Assembly (NCBI GenBank): GCA_902362375.1
Contig: CABIVS010000004.1
Location: forward strand, 177,304 to 241,303
Direction: 5' to 3'
Length of the DNA stretch: 64,000 nt
From: Bacteroidaceae bacterium
Lineage (GTDB): Bacteria > Bacteroidota > Bacteroidia > Bacteroidales > Bacteroidaceae
The notes under the pieces are model-generated. The model was not told the origin of the DNA. It ran no database searches and saw nothing but the letters and a program-made list of their open reading frames with translations. Positions within the stretch are counted from its first letter, which is position 1. The number at the start of each line of letters is the position of its first letter. The translations under genes and the position numbers were made by a program. Below, in pieces: positions 62,990-64,000 of the stretch.

Positions 62990-64000
62990 TCCCAAAGTTT
63001 CATTAAGTTCATTTCACCCCAATAGAGGTGTGTATAGCCTGCAATCAGATTCTTATATCGATAAAGCGGAGTGGAAACAGGATTTTCTTTTGCATCTGTC
63101 ACCTCCGCAATGGATGGAAGTTCTTTTTCAATGGAAGAGTAATGAAATTCATGTCCTTTCCATACCTGCTCTCCTATCCGGAGGGTTCGATAACCAAGCT
63201 TTAATTTCATATTTTCCATAGTAGCCCTCTGATGCAGTAATCCGACCATGGCATATTGTTTTCCATCCATTCCCCGGATACTGTCACAAAGATACATCAT
63301 CCCACCACATTCGGCAAGCAAACGGCCTCCGCTTTCCACATACATTTTTAATTGTTGCTTGATGGCTATGTTACTTTCCAGCTCTTTCAGGAAAAATTCA
63401 GGGTAACCACCCGGCAAATAAACTAAATCACAATCGGGTAGATGTTCATCGCTCATGGGACTGAAAAAGGTAACTGTCCCTAATTCTTTCAGACGAGCCA
63501 AATTCTCCCGGTACATGAAATTAAATGCAGCATCCTGTGCTACTGCTATCTTCCATTTTTTTTCAGAAAGAATGTCTTTGGAGATTTCTGTCGATGGAAT
63601 CGAGGTCTGTGCTTTATAATCAACCAATGGTACACTACATACTTCAAGAATCCGGTCAACCGCCACATGCTCTTCAATCGCCTGCGCCACCACAGAAGCG
63701 AATTTATCAAACTGATAGGAAGCATCCAACGTCAATCCCAAATGACGGGAGGGTACTTCCAGTTCTTTCAATCGGGGAAGAAAGCCGAAACATTCTACAC
63801 CTACATCTTCACAGGCTTTCTGTAAAAAAGAGAAATGACGTTCGGAAGCTACCTGATTGAATACCACACCGGCAAGTCGCACCGACGGATCGAAATATTT
63901 AAAGCCATATAGAATCGGAGCTACTGTATAAGACGTTGATTTGGCATTGATTACAAGAACAACAGGGATATTCAATAAGGCGGCAATAGCCGCACTGCTT
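62986..64000 (-). CDS. cbiA: Cobyrinic acid a,c-diamide synthase (5' part beyond the window)
   Basis: At least 337 codons; the reading frame runs off the window at 64000, so the N-terminus and P-loop are missing. The visible part starts in the dethiobiotin-synthase-like domain (SAAIAALLNIPVVLVINAKS, GVVFNQVASERHFSFLQ) and holds the C-terminal glutaminase domain with the nucleophile Cys in LLAECGGMMYLCDSIRG and the YLPGGYPEFFLKELE segment. Amidates cobyrinic acid. First visible gene of the minus-strand operon; any riboswitch would be outside the window. Confidence 0.92.
   Translation of the reverse strand, partial: SSAAIAALLNIPVVLVINAKSTSYTVAPILYGFKYFDPSVRLAGVVFNQVASERHFSFLQKACEDVGVECFGFLPRLKELEVPSRHLGLTLDASYQFDKFASVVAQAIEEHVAVDRILEVCSVPLVDYKAQTSIPSTEISKDILSEKKWKIAVAQDAAFNFMYRENLARLKELGTVTFFSPMSDEHLPDCDLVYLPGGYPEFFLKELESNIAIKQQLKMYVESGGRLLAECGGMMYLCDSIRGMDGKQYAMVGLLHQRATMENMKLKLGYRTLRIGEQVWKGHEFHYSSIEKELPSIAEVTDAKENPVSTPLYRYKNLIAGYTHLYWGEMNLMKLWE

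Noticed and set aside
62396..62995. TTG start at 62995 for cobO and TTG starts at 55973 and 59876
   Set aside because: ATG codons a few bases downstream give family-like N-termini and better overlap (ATGA with cbiA).
1..64000. Insertion sequence, prophage or integrative element
   Set aside because: No transposase, integrase, phage or conjugation gene is seen, and composition and promoter style are even throughout.

Overview
The window reads as a chromosomal segment of a Bacteroides, very probably B. thetaiotaomicron or a close relative. The evidence is the promoter -7 word TAnnTTTG in front of most transcription units, the near absence of Shine-Dalgarno sites, the families present (SusC-like receptors, PCMD and calycin-like lipoproteins, ExbBD/TonB sets), and a gene order that, from memory, follows the VPI-5482 stretch holding xusABC (BT_2063-2065), the bile salt hydrolase (BT_2086) and mutAB (BT_2090-2091). 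These locus tags are recalled, not searched.

Layout. 0-5.8 kb: an ExbB / membrane protein / ExbD / ExbD proton-channel operon behind a tRNA-Ser(GGA), then tatD, an unknown gene, a polyprenyl diphosphate synthase and tonB. 5.9-8.7 kb: cmk, ispH, pfkA. 8.7-9.4 kb: a gene-free stretch with a dyad array of 22-bp period. 9.4-14.8 kb: the xenosiderophore uptake operon xusABC. 14.9-18.7 kb: a LysR regulator and a three-gene operon (steroid 5-alpha-reductase, old-yellow-enzyme reductase, SDR) that looks like bile acid or steroid A-ring chemistry. 18.9-23.7 kb: acnA-icd-gltA, making 2-oxoglutarate. 23.8-25.7 kb: an SF1 helicase. 26.2-32.4 kb: ilvD-ilvB-ilvN-thioesterase-ilvC behind an unannotated leader peptide and attenuator. 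32.6-40 kb: a SlyD-like FKBP, a cysteine desulfidase-like protein, three cell-envelope genes, aroC and an M20 peptidase. 40-43.2 kb: secreted bile salt hydrolase and a CASTOR-like channel. 43.2-44 kb: a second 22-bp dyad array. 44-50.5 kb: topB and mutA-mutB. 50.8-56 kb: an AspT-like transporter, a cytidylate kinase-like protein and a TonB-type barrel. 56.1-64 kb: two convergent cobalamin operons, cobUTSC (+) and cbiA-cobO-cbiP-cobD-cbiB (-), the last running off the window.

How the genes fit together. The cobalamin genes make or salvage the cofactor used by MutAB, which turns succinyl-CoA into methylmalonyl-CoA on the route to propionate. ExbBD/TonB energise outer-membrane receptors such as XusA. 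Branched-chain amino acid synthesis is packed with an acyl-ACP thioesterase, suggesting a tie to branched-chain lipid supply. Bile salt hydrolase frees bile acids, and the 5-alpha-reductase operon may act on oxo-bile acids or steroids. I saw no insertion sequence, prophage, CRISPR array or rRNA. The least explained structures are the two 22-bp-periodic dyad arrays, and the clearest new regulatory element is the ilv attenuator.
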